From Adlercreutzia sp. ZJ141 (lineage in GTDB: Bacteria; Actinomycetota; Coriobacteriia; Coriobacteriales; Eggerthellaceae), in NCBI RefSeq assembly GCF_011038965.1, contig NZ_JAAKEB010000003.1, positions 1 to 64,000 of the forward strand: 64,000 nt of DNA, read 5' to 3'. Positions 25,967 to 33,663 of this stretch are shown piece after piece. Numbering within the stretch: position 1 is the stretch's first letter; every line of letters begins with the position of its first letter. Under the pieces are notes generated by a model. That model did no database searches and had not been told where the DNA came from. It saw nothing but the letters and a program-made list of their open reading frames with translations. A program made the translations under genes and the position numbers.

Positions 25967-26677
25967 ATGCTCTCCTTTGATGCTGTGGTGCTGTTGGTGG
26001 CGCTGTTCGCGGTGACGTTCTTGTTGGGATCGATTCCCTGGGGCGTTGTGGTGTCGAGGTTGTTCTTCCATAAAGACCTTCGCAACGAAGGTTCGGGAAA
26101 CATCGGAACCACTAACGCCATGCGCTCGATGGGCAAAGTTGGCGGCAGTGCGGTGTTCGTGCTCGACTTCGGCAAGGGTCTGCTTTCGGGTGCGCTTGCG
26201 ACGTTTGTAGCACCGCATGTGCAGGCGGCCAGCGCCGCCGGTGCCGACGTTGCCTGTGCGCTGTGTTTGGGTACGGCCGTGCTTGGTTGTGTGTGGGGAC
26301 ATATCTTCAGTCCGTGGCTCAAGTTTAAGGGCGGAAAGGGTATCGCGGTGGCCATCGGCTGCTTGTTCTTCGTGTTCGGTCCTGTGGGTGCGATCATTGA
26401 GCTTTTGGTGTTCGCGGTATTGGTGCTAGCCACACGCTACGTGTCGGCGGGATCGCTGGCAGCCGCCGTTATTTGTCCGTTTTTGGCGTGCTGGTTTTTG
26501 TCGGGGCAGTGGGTTGCTATCGCGTTGGTAACACTTGCGGCTGTTACCGTGGTGTGGGCGCATCGCGGAAACATTGCCCGCCTGCGAGCCGGCACCGAGC
26601 GTAAGGTGGGGGCGAAAAAGCCGCAAGGCCCGAACGGGGGAACTTCGACAGGCAGCTCGAACGGGAGCGCCGCGTAA
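25967..26677 (+). CDS. plsY: glycerol-3-phosphate acyltransferase PlsY
   Basis: A 236-residue membrane protein that acylates glycerol-3-phosphate from acyl-phosphate, the product of PlsX (gene at 49.7 kb). Signature motifs are GSIPWG near the start, GSGNIGTTNAMR and FKGGKGIAV. About six membrane segments are visible. The last 30 residues are a Gly/Ser-rich tail absent from shorter homologues. It is placed 3 bases after der and 67 before gpsA, whose product supplies its substrate. Confidence 0.94.
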   Translation: MLSFDAVVLLVALFAVTFLLGSIPWGVVVSRLFFHKDLRNEGSGNIGTTNAMRSMGKVGGSAVFVLDFGKGLLSGALATFVAPHVQAASAAGADVACALCLGTAVLGCVWGHIFSPWLKFKGGKGIAVAIGCLFFVFGPVGAIIELLVFAVLVLATRYVSAGSLAAAVICPFLACWFLSGQWVAIALVTLAAVTVVWAHRGNIARLRAGTERKVGAKKPQGPNGGTSTGSSNGSAA

Positions 26678-26744
26678 ACTGGGTTCAACAGCAACGTTGG
26701 CAGATAGGCAAGCCGTAGGTGGCGGGCCGTTGGGAAGGTGAGAG

Positions 26745-27746
26745 ATGAAAGTCGCAGTCATCGGAGCCGGATCGTGGGGGACGGCACTCTCGCAGCTTCT
26801 GGCACAGAATGGGAACAACGTGGGACTGTGGGCGCGCAAGCCCGAAGTTGTGCATACGATCAACACCGAGCATCGCAACCCGCGCTATTTAACCGATGCG
26901 TGCTTGAGCGACAACATTGTTGCCACGCTGTCGTATCGCGACGCACTGCTGCGTGCGCGGGCGGTGGTAGTGGTCACGCCGTCGAACTTGATGCGCGGCG
27001 TCGCCCGGGTACTTTCCGACGTGATTGATGACGAGTTTCCGGTTGTCATCTGCTCGAAAGGTGTTGAGGACGGCAGCGGCATGCTACCTGTTGAGGTGTT
27101 TGAGTCGGAAATGGGTAACGCCGCTCGCTTGGCGGTGCTGTCTGGTCCGAACCACGCCGAAGAGGTAGTGCGTGGTATTCCGTCGGGCACGGTTATTGCC
27201 AGCGAATCGGAGCAGACTGCGCAGCTATTCCAGCAGCTGTTCGCACGCGATGCATTCCGCACCTACGTAAGCGACGATGTGTGTGGCGTTGAGTTGTGCG
27301 CTGCGTTCAAGAACGTCATCGCTATTGCCGTGGGTGTGTCGTACGGCCTGGGCTTTGGCGACAACACGGCCGCAATGCTCATGACGCGCGGTCAGGCCGA
27401 AATGAGCCGACTGGTAGTGAAAGCTGGCGGGCAGGCGCTTACCTGCATGGGGCTGGCGGGCACGGGCGACCTTATTGCCACGTGTACGTCGGAGCATTCG
27501 CGCAACCGTCGATTCGGCAAACTGCTTGCCGAAGGAGGCACACTTGACGACTTCACGGCGCAAACACACATGGTTGCCGAAGGGGCGCTGGCATGTAAGA
27601 CGCTTGAGGTGCTGTCGAAGCGATACGATGTCGAGCTTCCCATTACCGACGTTGTACGCAAGGTTATTTGGGAGAAAGCCGACGCTCGCGAGATATCCCG
27701 TGCGCTCATGGCGCGTCCTTTGACAACCGAGTTCTGCGGGCTGTAG
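26745..27746 (+). CDS. gpsA: glycerol-3-phosphate dehydrogenase [NAD(P)+]
   Basis: A 333-residue enzyme that makes sn-glycerol-3-phosphate from dihydroxyacetone phosphate for phospholipids. Visible are the N-terminal Rossmann motif GAGSWGTALS, VLSGPNHAEEV, the active-site lysine segment AAFKNVIAIAVG and AGTGDLIATC. The ATG at 26745 follows GGAAGGTGAG. It completes the plsY-gpsA lipid pair. Confidence 0.95.
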   Translation: MKVAVIGAGSWGTALSQLLAQNGNNVGLWARKPEVVHTINTEHRNPRYLTDACLSDNIVATLSYRDALLRARAVVVVTPSNLMRGVARVLSDVIDDEFPVVICSKGVEDGSGMLPVEVFESEMGNAARLAVLSGPNHAEEVVRGIPSGTVIASESEQTAQLFQQLFARDAFRTYVSDDVCGVELCAAFKNVIAIAVGVSYGLGFGDNTAAMLMTRGQAEMSRLVVKAGGQALTCMGLAGTGDLIATCTSEHSRNRRFGKLLAEGGTLDDFTAQTHMVAEGALACKTLEVLSKRYDVELPITDVVRKVIWEKADAREISRALMARPLTTEFCGL

Positions 27747-27762
27747 GTTGGCTGGGGCCTTA

Positions 27763-27823
27763 AAGAAACCGTCTTAGAAAAATGTCTTAGGAAACCGTCT
27801 CAAGAAACTGCCTGAAGAAACCC
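27763..27823 (+). repeat. Degenerate 13-nt tandem repeat, 4.7 units
   Basis: Units such as AAGAAACCGTCTT, AGAAAAATGTCTT, AGGAAACCGTCTC and AAGAAACTGCCTG follow each other at exact 13-base steps. They fill the leader between gpsA and rpe, ending 13 bases before the rpe ribosome site. Function is unknown. Confidence 0.7.
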
Positions 27824-27840
27824 AAGGAAAGGTTTACGCT

Positions 27841-28557
27841 ATGTTCGAACCGGTGAGAATTGCACCGTCTATCTTATCTGCCGACTTCATGAACTTAGGC
27901 CGCGATATTGCGCTCATTGAAGACGCTGGAGCGGGCTTTGTGCACGTTGATGTGATGGACGGCCATTTCGTGCCGAATCTCACGATTGGCGTGCCGGTGC
28001 TCAAGCAACTTGCAAAACTGGCGCACATTCCGCTCGATGTTCATCTGATGATCGATAACCCCCTACGCGAATTGCCTTGGTTTCTGGATGCGTTGCAGGG
28101 TGCCGCTGATCCAGGTTCGTGTATTGTCACCGTGCACGCCGAGGCACTCTACGGCTCGCAGCTAAAAGAGGCAACAGACACCATTCACGCTGCGGGGTGC
28201 AAGGCGGCCGTAGCGCTGAAGCCGTGCACCCCGCCGGCTGTGCTCGCGCCGATTATTTCCGATCTCGACATGGTGCTCGTCATGAGTGTCGAACCTGGTT
28301 TTTCGGGGCAAAGCTACATTGAGGGCTCCGATGCTAAGGTGGCTGAAGTCGTTGCGCTTGCGTGCGAGGCGGGGGTGCGTCCGCTGATTCAGGTTGATGG
28401 TGGCATTGGTGTGCGTACGGCACCGCTCGTCGCCTCTTCTGGTGCTGACGTGCTGGTATGTGGCAATGCGGTGTTTGCAGCCGACGACCCAGCAATGGCG
28501 TTGCAGGAGGTGTGTCGCGTGGCCGACAGGGCCCGCATGGCAGCGCTGGAAGGGTAG
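27841..28557 (+). CDS. rpe: ribulose-phosphate 3-epimerase
   Basis: A 238-residue TIM-barrel enzyme interconverting ribulose- and xylulose-5-phosphate. Metal and acid-base residues are in APSILSADF, HVDVMDGHFVPN, DVHLM and QVDGGI; the phosphate site is near the C-terminal GNAVF. The ribosome site AAGGAAAGG is 6 bases upstream of the ATG. It stands alone between a repeat leader and a hairpin. Confidence 0.95.
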   Translation: MFEPVRIAPSILSADFMNLGRDIALIEDAGAGFVHVDVMDGHFVPNLTIGVPVLKQLAKLAHIPLDVHLMIDNPLRELPWFLDALQGAADPGSCIVTVHAEALYGSQLKEATDTIHAAGCKAAVALKPCTPPAVLAPIISDLDMVLVMSVEPGFSGQSYIEGSDAKVAEVVALACEAGVRPLIQVDGGIGVRTAPLVASSGADVLVCGNAVFAADDPAMALQEVCRVADRARMAALEG

Positions 28558-28623
28558 CGCTCACGGGAGCATCGCCTTCGTTTACGGGTCATTGCTGCGC
28601 AGCAGAAAACGAGGGCGGAAAAC

Positions 28624-28660
28624 GGGGGGTGGCGAGCGCAGGTGGCGCCTGCCACCCCCC
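28624..28660 (+). terminator. GC hairpin after rpe
   Basis: GGGGGGTGGC pairs perfectly with GCCACCCCCC, with an additional AGG/CCT stem inside the loop. There is no T tract. It ends 33 bases before the next start codon. Confidence 0.5.
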
Positions 28661-28693
28661 CGACGATTGGGAAGAAAGAGGTTTGCATTTCGC

Positions 28694-29908
28694 ATGACCG
28701 GTTCAACGAGCGATTTGACCACCGACGATTACGCGTATTTCGACTACGCGGCCACTGCGCCGTTGTGTGACGAGGCTGCCTGTGCTATGGCAGCCTACCA
28801 GGTGCCTGGCCGAGCCAACTTGATCGTGGGTGCCAATGCCAATTCACTCCATTCGCCGGGGCGCGCGGCGTTTGAGGCGATGGAACGTGCACGCAAGAGC
28901 GTAGCTGCCGACATCGGCGCGCGCCGTCCCGACGAAGTGGTGTTTACGTCGGGGGCAACCGAGGCCGATGTTGCCGCGCTTGTGGGAATAGCGCACGGTG
29001 CCGCACACGCGCGTCATATCGACCCCGCGCGCGGCGAGGCCCCGCACATCGTGACCACCGCTATCGAACACGACGCGGTGCTGCAGCCTGCCAAGCGGCT
29101 TGAGACGCAGGGCTTCCGTGTAACCTACGTTCGCCCCGATCGGCAAGGGTTCGTGAGTGCGCAGGCTGTGCGCGATGCGGTTGGCCCGCAGACAGTGCTC
29201 GTGTCAGTGCAGGCTGCGAACAGTGAGCTTGGTAGTGTGCAGCCGCTGTGTGACATTGCGCGTGCGGCGCACGATGGCGGCGCTCTCTTCCACACCGATG
29301 CGGTGCAGGCGGTAGGAAAGTTGCCCTTAAGCATGCAGGACATCGGTGCCGATGCTGCGTCGTTTTCGGCACACAAGGTGGGCGGTCCGAAGGGTGTAGG
29401 TGCGCTGTACCTGAAGACACGTACGCCCTTTGAAGCGCAGCTGCTTGGCGGCGGGCAGGAATCGGCTCGTCGTAGTGGTACGCAAAACGTCGCTGGCATT
29501 GTTGGGTTCGCTGCGGCGTTGCGAGCGTCGGTGAACATGCAAGTGAGTGAATCTGCTCGTCTGTGTGCGCTGCGCGACCGCCTGTATGCGGAGCTTGCGG
29601 CTATGGACGGCGTTATGCCTACTGTTGAGGTTCCCTTGCAAAGCGAGCGCTTCTTGCCAAATATCGTGCACGTGTTGGTTCGCGGCATGGAAAGCGAGAC
29701 ACTTATCTTGCGGCTCGACGCGCTGGGGTTTGGGGTGTCGGGCGGCTCGGCGTGCTCGTCGCATTCGCTTGCGCCCAGCCACGTGCTCACCAGCTGCGGC
29801 GTTTCCGCCGATGCCGCGCAGGGGGCGCTTCGTATCTCGCTAGGGCGCTATACCACCGAGCGCGACGTAGAGGCCCTGATAGCGGCATTGCCACGTGTAA
29901 TCAGGTGA
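28694..29908 (+). CDS. cysteine desulfurase, NifS/IscS family
   Basis: A 404-residue PLP enzyme that takes sulfur from cysteine. YFDYAATAPL starts the fold, HTDAVQAVGK and SFSAHKVGGPKG carry the PLP-binding residues and lysine, and GGSACSSHSLAPSHVL holds the catalytic cysteine on its mobile loop. It is not next to iscU, mnmA or thiI, so the sulfur acceptor is open. The ATG at 28694 is preferred, with AAGAGG 12 bases upstream; the long upstream frame is not conserved. Confidence 0.9.
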   Translation: MTGSTSDLTTDDYAYFDYAATAPLCDEAACAMAAYQVPGRANLIVGANANSLHSPGRAAFEAMERARKSVAADIGARRPDEVVFTSGATEADVAALVGIAHGAAHARHIDPARGEAPHIVTTAIEHDAVLQPAKRLETQGFRVTYVRPDRQGFVSAQAVRDAVGPQTVLVSVQAANSELGSVQPLCDIARAAHDGGALFHTDAVQAVGKLPLSMQDIGADAASFSAHKVGGPKGVGALYLKTRTPFEAQLLGGGQESARRSGTQNVAGIVGFAAALRASVNMQVSESARLCALRDRLYAELAAMDGVMPTVEVPLQSERFLPNIVHVLVRGMESETLILRLDALGFGVSGGSACSSHSLAPSHVLTSCGVSADAAQGALRISLGRYTTERDVEALIAALPRVIR

Positions 29909-29974
29909 CCCTTTGGCAAACTTTGGCATACTCACACATGACATCATCGAAACAAAGGGAAGGAGAAAGCGAGC

Positions 29975-30787
29975 ATGGAACTGATCAACATGCATTGCCA
30001 TAGCAAGTACTGTGGTCACGGCGAAGGTGAGGTGGAAGAATACGCCGTTGCGGCCGAGGCAGCAGGTATGAGTGCGCTGGCATTCACCGAGCATTTCCCG
30101 CTGACGTCGGCCTTCGATCCCGACCGCTACTTGTCAGTGCCGGCCGAGCGCATGCCTGACTACCTGCGAGCGGTTGAAGAAGCACGGGCGGCACATCCTT
30201 CTCTTGAGATCATCACCGGCTGCGAGCTTGACTGGCTGGGAACGGATGACGATCGCAACCTCGTGTCAGCCGACTTCGATCCGTTTGTGCATGTGTTGCT
30301 GTCGGTTCACTTCGTGGACCGGTGGGCGTTTGATGATCCTGCTCAGCGCGATGCGTGGGAGCAACCAGGCGCGCCCGAGCGCATCTGGCGGCGCTATGTT
30401 GAGCTGTGGTGTGAAGCAGTGTCGTCGGATGTGCCTTTTACCGCTATGTCTCATCCCGATCTGGCCAAGAAATTCGCCTATTACCCATCCTTTGATCTGA
30501 CGCCACTCTATCAGCAAATGGCCGAAGCGTGCGCGGCGGCGGGCAAGATGGTTGAGGTGAACACGTCGGGGTCGTATTACGCCTGCGCGCAGATGTTCCC
30601 CGCGCCCGAACTGCTGCGCGAGTTTTGCCGCGCGGGCGTTCCGTGTACGGTGGGAACCGATGCGCACAAACCCGAGAATGTTGCGCGCGATATCGAGCAT
30701 GCGTATGCCTATATGTACGAGGCAGGTTACCGTGTTGTTACCGTTCCGACGGCTACAGGCGACCGCCGAACCATTACCATCGAGTAA
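29975..30787 (+). CDS. PHP-domain phosphatase, histidinol-phosphatase HisK/HisJ type
   Basis: A 270-residue PHP-fold metal phosphatase. Metal-binding motifs are MHCHSKYCGHGEG at the start, FTEHFPL, GCELDW, LSVHFV, SHPDL and the C-terminal GTDAHKPENV. The closest named activity is histidinol-phosphate hydrolysis in histidine synthesis, but no his genes are nearby, so the substrate is provisional. GGAAGGAG precedes the ATG. Confidence 0.82.
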   Translation: MELINMHCHSKYCGHGEGEVEEYAVAAEAAGMSALAFTEHFPLTSAFDPDRYLSVPAERMPDYLRAVEEARAAHPSLEIITGCELDWLGTDDDRNLVSADFDPFVHVLLSVHFVDRWAFDDPAQRDAWEQPGAPERIWRRYVELWCEAVSSDVPFTAMSHPDLAKKFAYYPSFDLTPLYQQMAEACAAAGKMVEVNTSGSYYACAQMFPAPELLREFCRAGVPCTVGTDAHKPENVARDIEHAYAYMYEAGYRVVTVPTATGDRRTITIE

Positions 30788-30843
30788 ATACGAAGTGGGC
30801 GCATCATGCGTAGTTTGCGGTTTTGGGAAAGGGGCTGGTGAGT

Positions 30844-31830
30844 ATGACGTTGCACGGCAAGCGAGACGAAGAGAATCCGAAGAGTAGTGAGAATGCGCGC
30901 GATGACGCATCGCACCTCGACGATGCCACGCGGGGGACGGATGTCACCACAGAACCCACGGCTCTCACAAAGCGGCCGGCACACGCTATGGCGCGAACTG
31001 TCCGTGCACATACAGTGGGTACGCTTGCGGCCGAGCTGCTGAGGGTGTTTCCTGCTGCCGACGCAGAGGAATGGGACCGCACAGGGCTTGTGGTGGGTGA
31101 GTCTGCGCTGCCTGTCTCGCGTGTGGCGGTGGCGCTCGACCCAACAGTCGATGCCATTCGCGAAGCGTCGGTCAGTGGTGCGAACGTGCTCGTCACGCAT
31201 CATCCGCCGTTTCTTTCCGCACCTGACTCGTTTGCCCCCGAGCGCTCGGTGGCGGCAAGCTCTGGTGCTGGTGTGTGGGCGGCTATTCAAAACCAGGTTG
31301 CGCTCATGTGTTTCCATACCTCGCTCGACGTGAGCCCGCGTGCTGCGCGCGTGCTGCCCGGCATGCTCGGCTTGGCGTTTTCGGGCCGTGTTGTCGAGCC
31401 GTCGCGTTCGTCGCGAGTGCGAGGTTATGGCCAGCTGTGTGACGTTCCCTTGGTAGACGACGCTCCCGAAACGCTTGGCCGCTTGGCTTCGCGCTGCGTT
31501 GCGGTGTTCGGCCGGCCACCTCGCGTGTGGGGCGATCTTTCCTCCCCAGTGCGCACTGCGGTAACAACAACAGGTTCGGCGGGCACTGTGGGTCGCGCGG
31601 CGCGGGCGGCAGGGGCTGACTGCCTTATCTGCGGTGAGATAAAATATCACGAGGCGCTCGACTTATCGGGTGCTGGCTTGAGTATCATTGAGCTCGGCCA
31701 CGATGTGAGCGAACTTCCGCTTACGGCGGTGCTCGCTGATGCGGTGGCGAACGCGGGCGTTCCCGAACGCGACATCATTATGATCGACCAGTCGCACAAC
31801 TGGACGACCCCTGAAGCTGTTCGCGTGTAA
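30844..31830 (+). CDS. NIF3-family dinuclear metal protein
   Basis: A 328-residue member of the NIF3/YqfO family, annotated elsewhere as GTP cyclohydrolase I type 2-like. Metal ligands appear in VTHHPPF, HTSLD and GEIKYHEALD. The first 55 residues are charged and unconserved. The ATG at 30844 has AAAGGGG 9 bases upstream; a GTG at 30838 is possible. The gene is followed by a zinc-ribbon protein gene, a frequent pairing in Actinobacteria. The function is unsettled in the family. Confidence 0.82.
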   Translation: MTLHGKRDEENPKSSENARDDASHLDDATRGTDVTTEPTALTKRPAHAMARTVRAHTVGTLAAELLRVFPAADAEEWDRTGLVVGESALPVSRVAVALDPTVDAIREASVSGANVLVTHHPPFLSAPDSFAPERSVAASSGAGVWAAIQNQVALMCFHTSLDVSPRAARVLPGMLGLAFSGRVVEPSRSSRVRGYGQLCDVPLVDDAPETLGRLASRCVAVFGRPPRVWGDLSSPVRTAVTTTGSAGTVGRAARAAGADCLICGEIKYHEALDLSGAGLSIIELGHDVSELPLTAVLADAVANAGVPERDIIMIDQSHNWTTPEAVRV

Positions 31831-31897
31831 GCTCGCCTGTATTCGCCTTCGTTTGTCGTATAGTTGACCAAACCACCGCGTCGAAAGGAATGTCTCC

Positions 31898-32614
31898 ATG
31901 CGCGTAGCCACTGACGATTTGGCGAAGCTGCTGATTCTTCAGCAGGTTGATCTTGGCGGGCTTGCCGCCCAAAAGCAGCTTGACGAGCTTCCCCAGCGGG
32001 CAATCATTGCCGACTGCCGGAAGAAAAAACAGGTGCTTAACGCGAAACTAGACAAGCTCGCGGAACTTGCGAGCGCATCCGAGGATGAGATATCGCGTAT
32101 CGGCGAAGAAGACGCCAAGCTTGCGCAGAAGCAACAGCGCCTGCAACAGGAAATCGATGCCGTGAAAGGGGATTTCCGCAGTGTCGGCGCGCGTACGAAG
32201 GAGCTCAACGGCGCGGCGAAGCGCCGAGCTACGCTTGATGAGAAGCTCACGCAGGCGTATGCCGAACTTGAGAAGATAGACGCCGTGATAACACAAGCGC
32301 GCGAGATGATGCAGGATGTTGTCGCGAAGGAAGAGGCTGCAACAGCTGAGTTCGTGGAAAAAGGGAGCGCACTGAAGGAGAAATGCGCGAAAGCTCGGGC
32401 CGAGCGTGCTGCTATCGTCACTCAGCTTCCTGCTGAACTAGTGCGCGAATACGAGAAGGTTGCTGCGCGGTCGGGAGGCGTTGCGGTTGGTCGCCTGAAT
32501 GGCAGCTCGTGTGGTGTGTGCCGCAACTCCATCGATGCAGGCCGCTTGGTTGCCATGAAGGCTGAGGGTAATGTGGCGGCATGCCCGCATTGCAAACGAT
32601 TGCTTGTCTTATAG
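31898..32614 (+). CDS. Coiled-coil protein with C4 zinc ribbon
   Basis: A 238-residue protein of the C4-type zinc-ribbon family (COG1579). Residues 20-185 are strongly charged and heptad-like (long coiled coil); the C-terminus holds two cysteine pairs, CGVC and CPHC, forming the ribbon. AAAGGAA precedes the ATG. Its constant neighbour is NIF3. The role is unknown; nucleic-acid binding is plausible. Confidence 0.85.
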   Translation: MRVATDDLAKLLILQQVDLGGLAAQKQLDELPQRAIIADCRKKKQVLNAKLDKLAELASASEDEISRIGEEDAKLAQKQQRLQQEIDAVKGDFRSVGARTKELNGAAKRRATLDEKLTQAYAELEKIDAVITQAREMMQDVVAKEEAATAEFVEKGSALKEKCAKARAERAAIVTQLPAELVREYEKVAARSGGVAVGRLNGSSCGVCRNSIDAGRLVAMKAEGNVAACPHCKRLLVL

Positions 32615-32700
32615 CTTTCGCTATTGGTGTCAGTAGCAAGCGACCGGGCTTTGTTGATGACAGGTTTTCGGTACTTCTGGGGAAGGATCAGGGCAGCAAG

Positions 32701-32756
32701 AAGCGCCCAAGTATTTGAAATCATCCAATGTGGTGACGTCAAATGCTTGGGCGCTT
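32701..32756. terminator. Bidirectional terminator
   Basis: AAGCGCCCAAG and CTTGGGCGCTT pair, with a further ATTTGA/TCAAAT stem inside and T-rich ends on both strands. It separates the zinc-ribbon gene from the convergent rpmB. Confidence 0.75.
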
Positions 32757-32811
32757 TGCAACCTTAAAGATAAGGCGCTGCCTCATGGCAGCGGGCCAGG
32801 CGTGTTGCGAT

Positions 32812-33003
32812 TTACGCGCGCTCCACCTTGCCGGCCTTCATGCAGCTGGTGCACACGTTGGCCTTGCGAACGTGACCCTTTTCGTCCCTGATCGTGACCT
32901 TCTGCACGTTCGGACGGAACACGCGGTTGGACACGCGGTGCGAGTGGCTGATGCTGCGCCCAGCAGCGGGGGCCTTGCCGCAAACTTCACAAACCTTCGA
33001 CAT
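32812..33003 (-). CDS. rpmB: 50S ribosomal protein L28
   Basis: A 63-residue ribosomal protein. The start MSKVCEVCGKAP and the later CTSCMKAGKV form the four-cysteine zinc-binding version of L28; HSHRVSNRVFRPN is the family core. The ATG at 33003 has GGAGTGAG upstream. It is divergent from the Asp23-fakA pair, as in Firmicutes. Confidence 0.95.
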   Translation of the reverse strand: MSKVCEVCGKAPAAGRSISHSHRVSNRVFRPNVQKVTIRDEKGHVRKANVCTSCMKAGKVERA

Positions 33004-33068
33004 CGTTCTCACTCCATCTACGTTCATACGCACGGCTACGCAAGCCGTTAGTGACACAAAGCCTTTGC

Positions 33069-33098
33069 ACTATAGCACGTCTGGCAAACGAAGTGCAA
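33069..33098 (-). promoter_or_regulatory. Promoter of rpmB
   Basis: On the minus strand, TTGCAC (33098-33093) and TATAGT (33074-33069) are spaced by 18 bases, about 66 bases before the rpmB start. Confidence 0.55.
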
Positions 33099-33231
33099 GA
33101 TTTTTTCGTGGAGGATACCTTCTCTTCGCGTAGAAATATGCGAAACGAAGCGGATACTACGGCGGTGCGGTATACTTTCCGCAAGTTTTCCGTTGCGCGC
33201 CTTCGTGCGCCTGCATCGCGAAAGGATTGCA

Positions 33232-33579
33232 ATGATTCAAACAATTGCCGGCGATCTCCATATCGCCAATGACGTTCTTGCTGACATGGTGGGCAACGCC
33301 GCACTGGAATGCTACGGCGTGGTGGGTATGTCCGCTCCGTCCGCAGCTGACGGTATCGCGAAGCTTTTGCCTGCTTCCCGTTTGCGCCGTGGCGTGACGG
33401 TGGCTTCCACCGACGCAGGTGTGCACGTTGATCTGTACGTAATCATCGAATATGGCACGAACATCGCGACAGTTTCTCAGAATCTTGTCGAGCAGGTTTC
33501 GTTCGCGTTGAACGAGTACGCTCGCGTTCCTATCGACGGCATCGACGTTCACGTACAGGGCGTCAAGGTGCGTAAGTAA
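33232..33579 (+). CDS. Asp23/Gls24 family protein
   Basis: A 115-residue member of the Asp23 (DUF322) family, found at the inner face of the envelope in Gram-positives. The core reads GDLHIANDVLADMVGNAALECYGVVGM and later VDLYVIIEYGTNI. The ATG at 33232 follows AAAGGA. It is paired with the DAK-domain kinase gene, as yloU-yloV in Bacillus. Its exact job is unknown. Confidence 0.9.
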   Translation: MIQTIAGDLHIANDVLADMVGNAALECYGVVGMSAPSAADGIAKLLPASRLRRGVTVASTDAGVHVDLYVIIEYGTNIATVSQNLVEQVSFALNEYARVPIDGIDVHVQGVKVRK

Positions 33580-33592
33580 ACGTTTTTCGAGT

Positions 33593-33635
33593 GCATCCAA
33601 GCGCGCTGCCCTGCATGGGCGGCGCGCTTGGATGC
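33593..33635 (+). other. Strong hairpin between Asp23 and fakA-like genes
   Basis: GCATCCAAGCGCGC pairs perfectly with GCGCGCTTGGATGC over a 15-base loop. There is no T tract, and the next gene starts 29 bases later, so it may set the ratio of the two products or be an RNA-processing site rather than a full terminator. Confidence 0.55.
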
Positions 33636-33663
33636 GACCCAATACCAAGGAGAATCGACCGAC

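Noticed and set aside
27763-27823. CRISPR-like array
   Set aside because: Units of 13 bases without spacers; no cas genes in the window.
32615-32811. Possible RNase P RNA after the zinc-ribbon gene
   Set aside because: rnpB is near these genes in some Actinobacteria, but the gap is under 200 bases and shows only a terminator.
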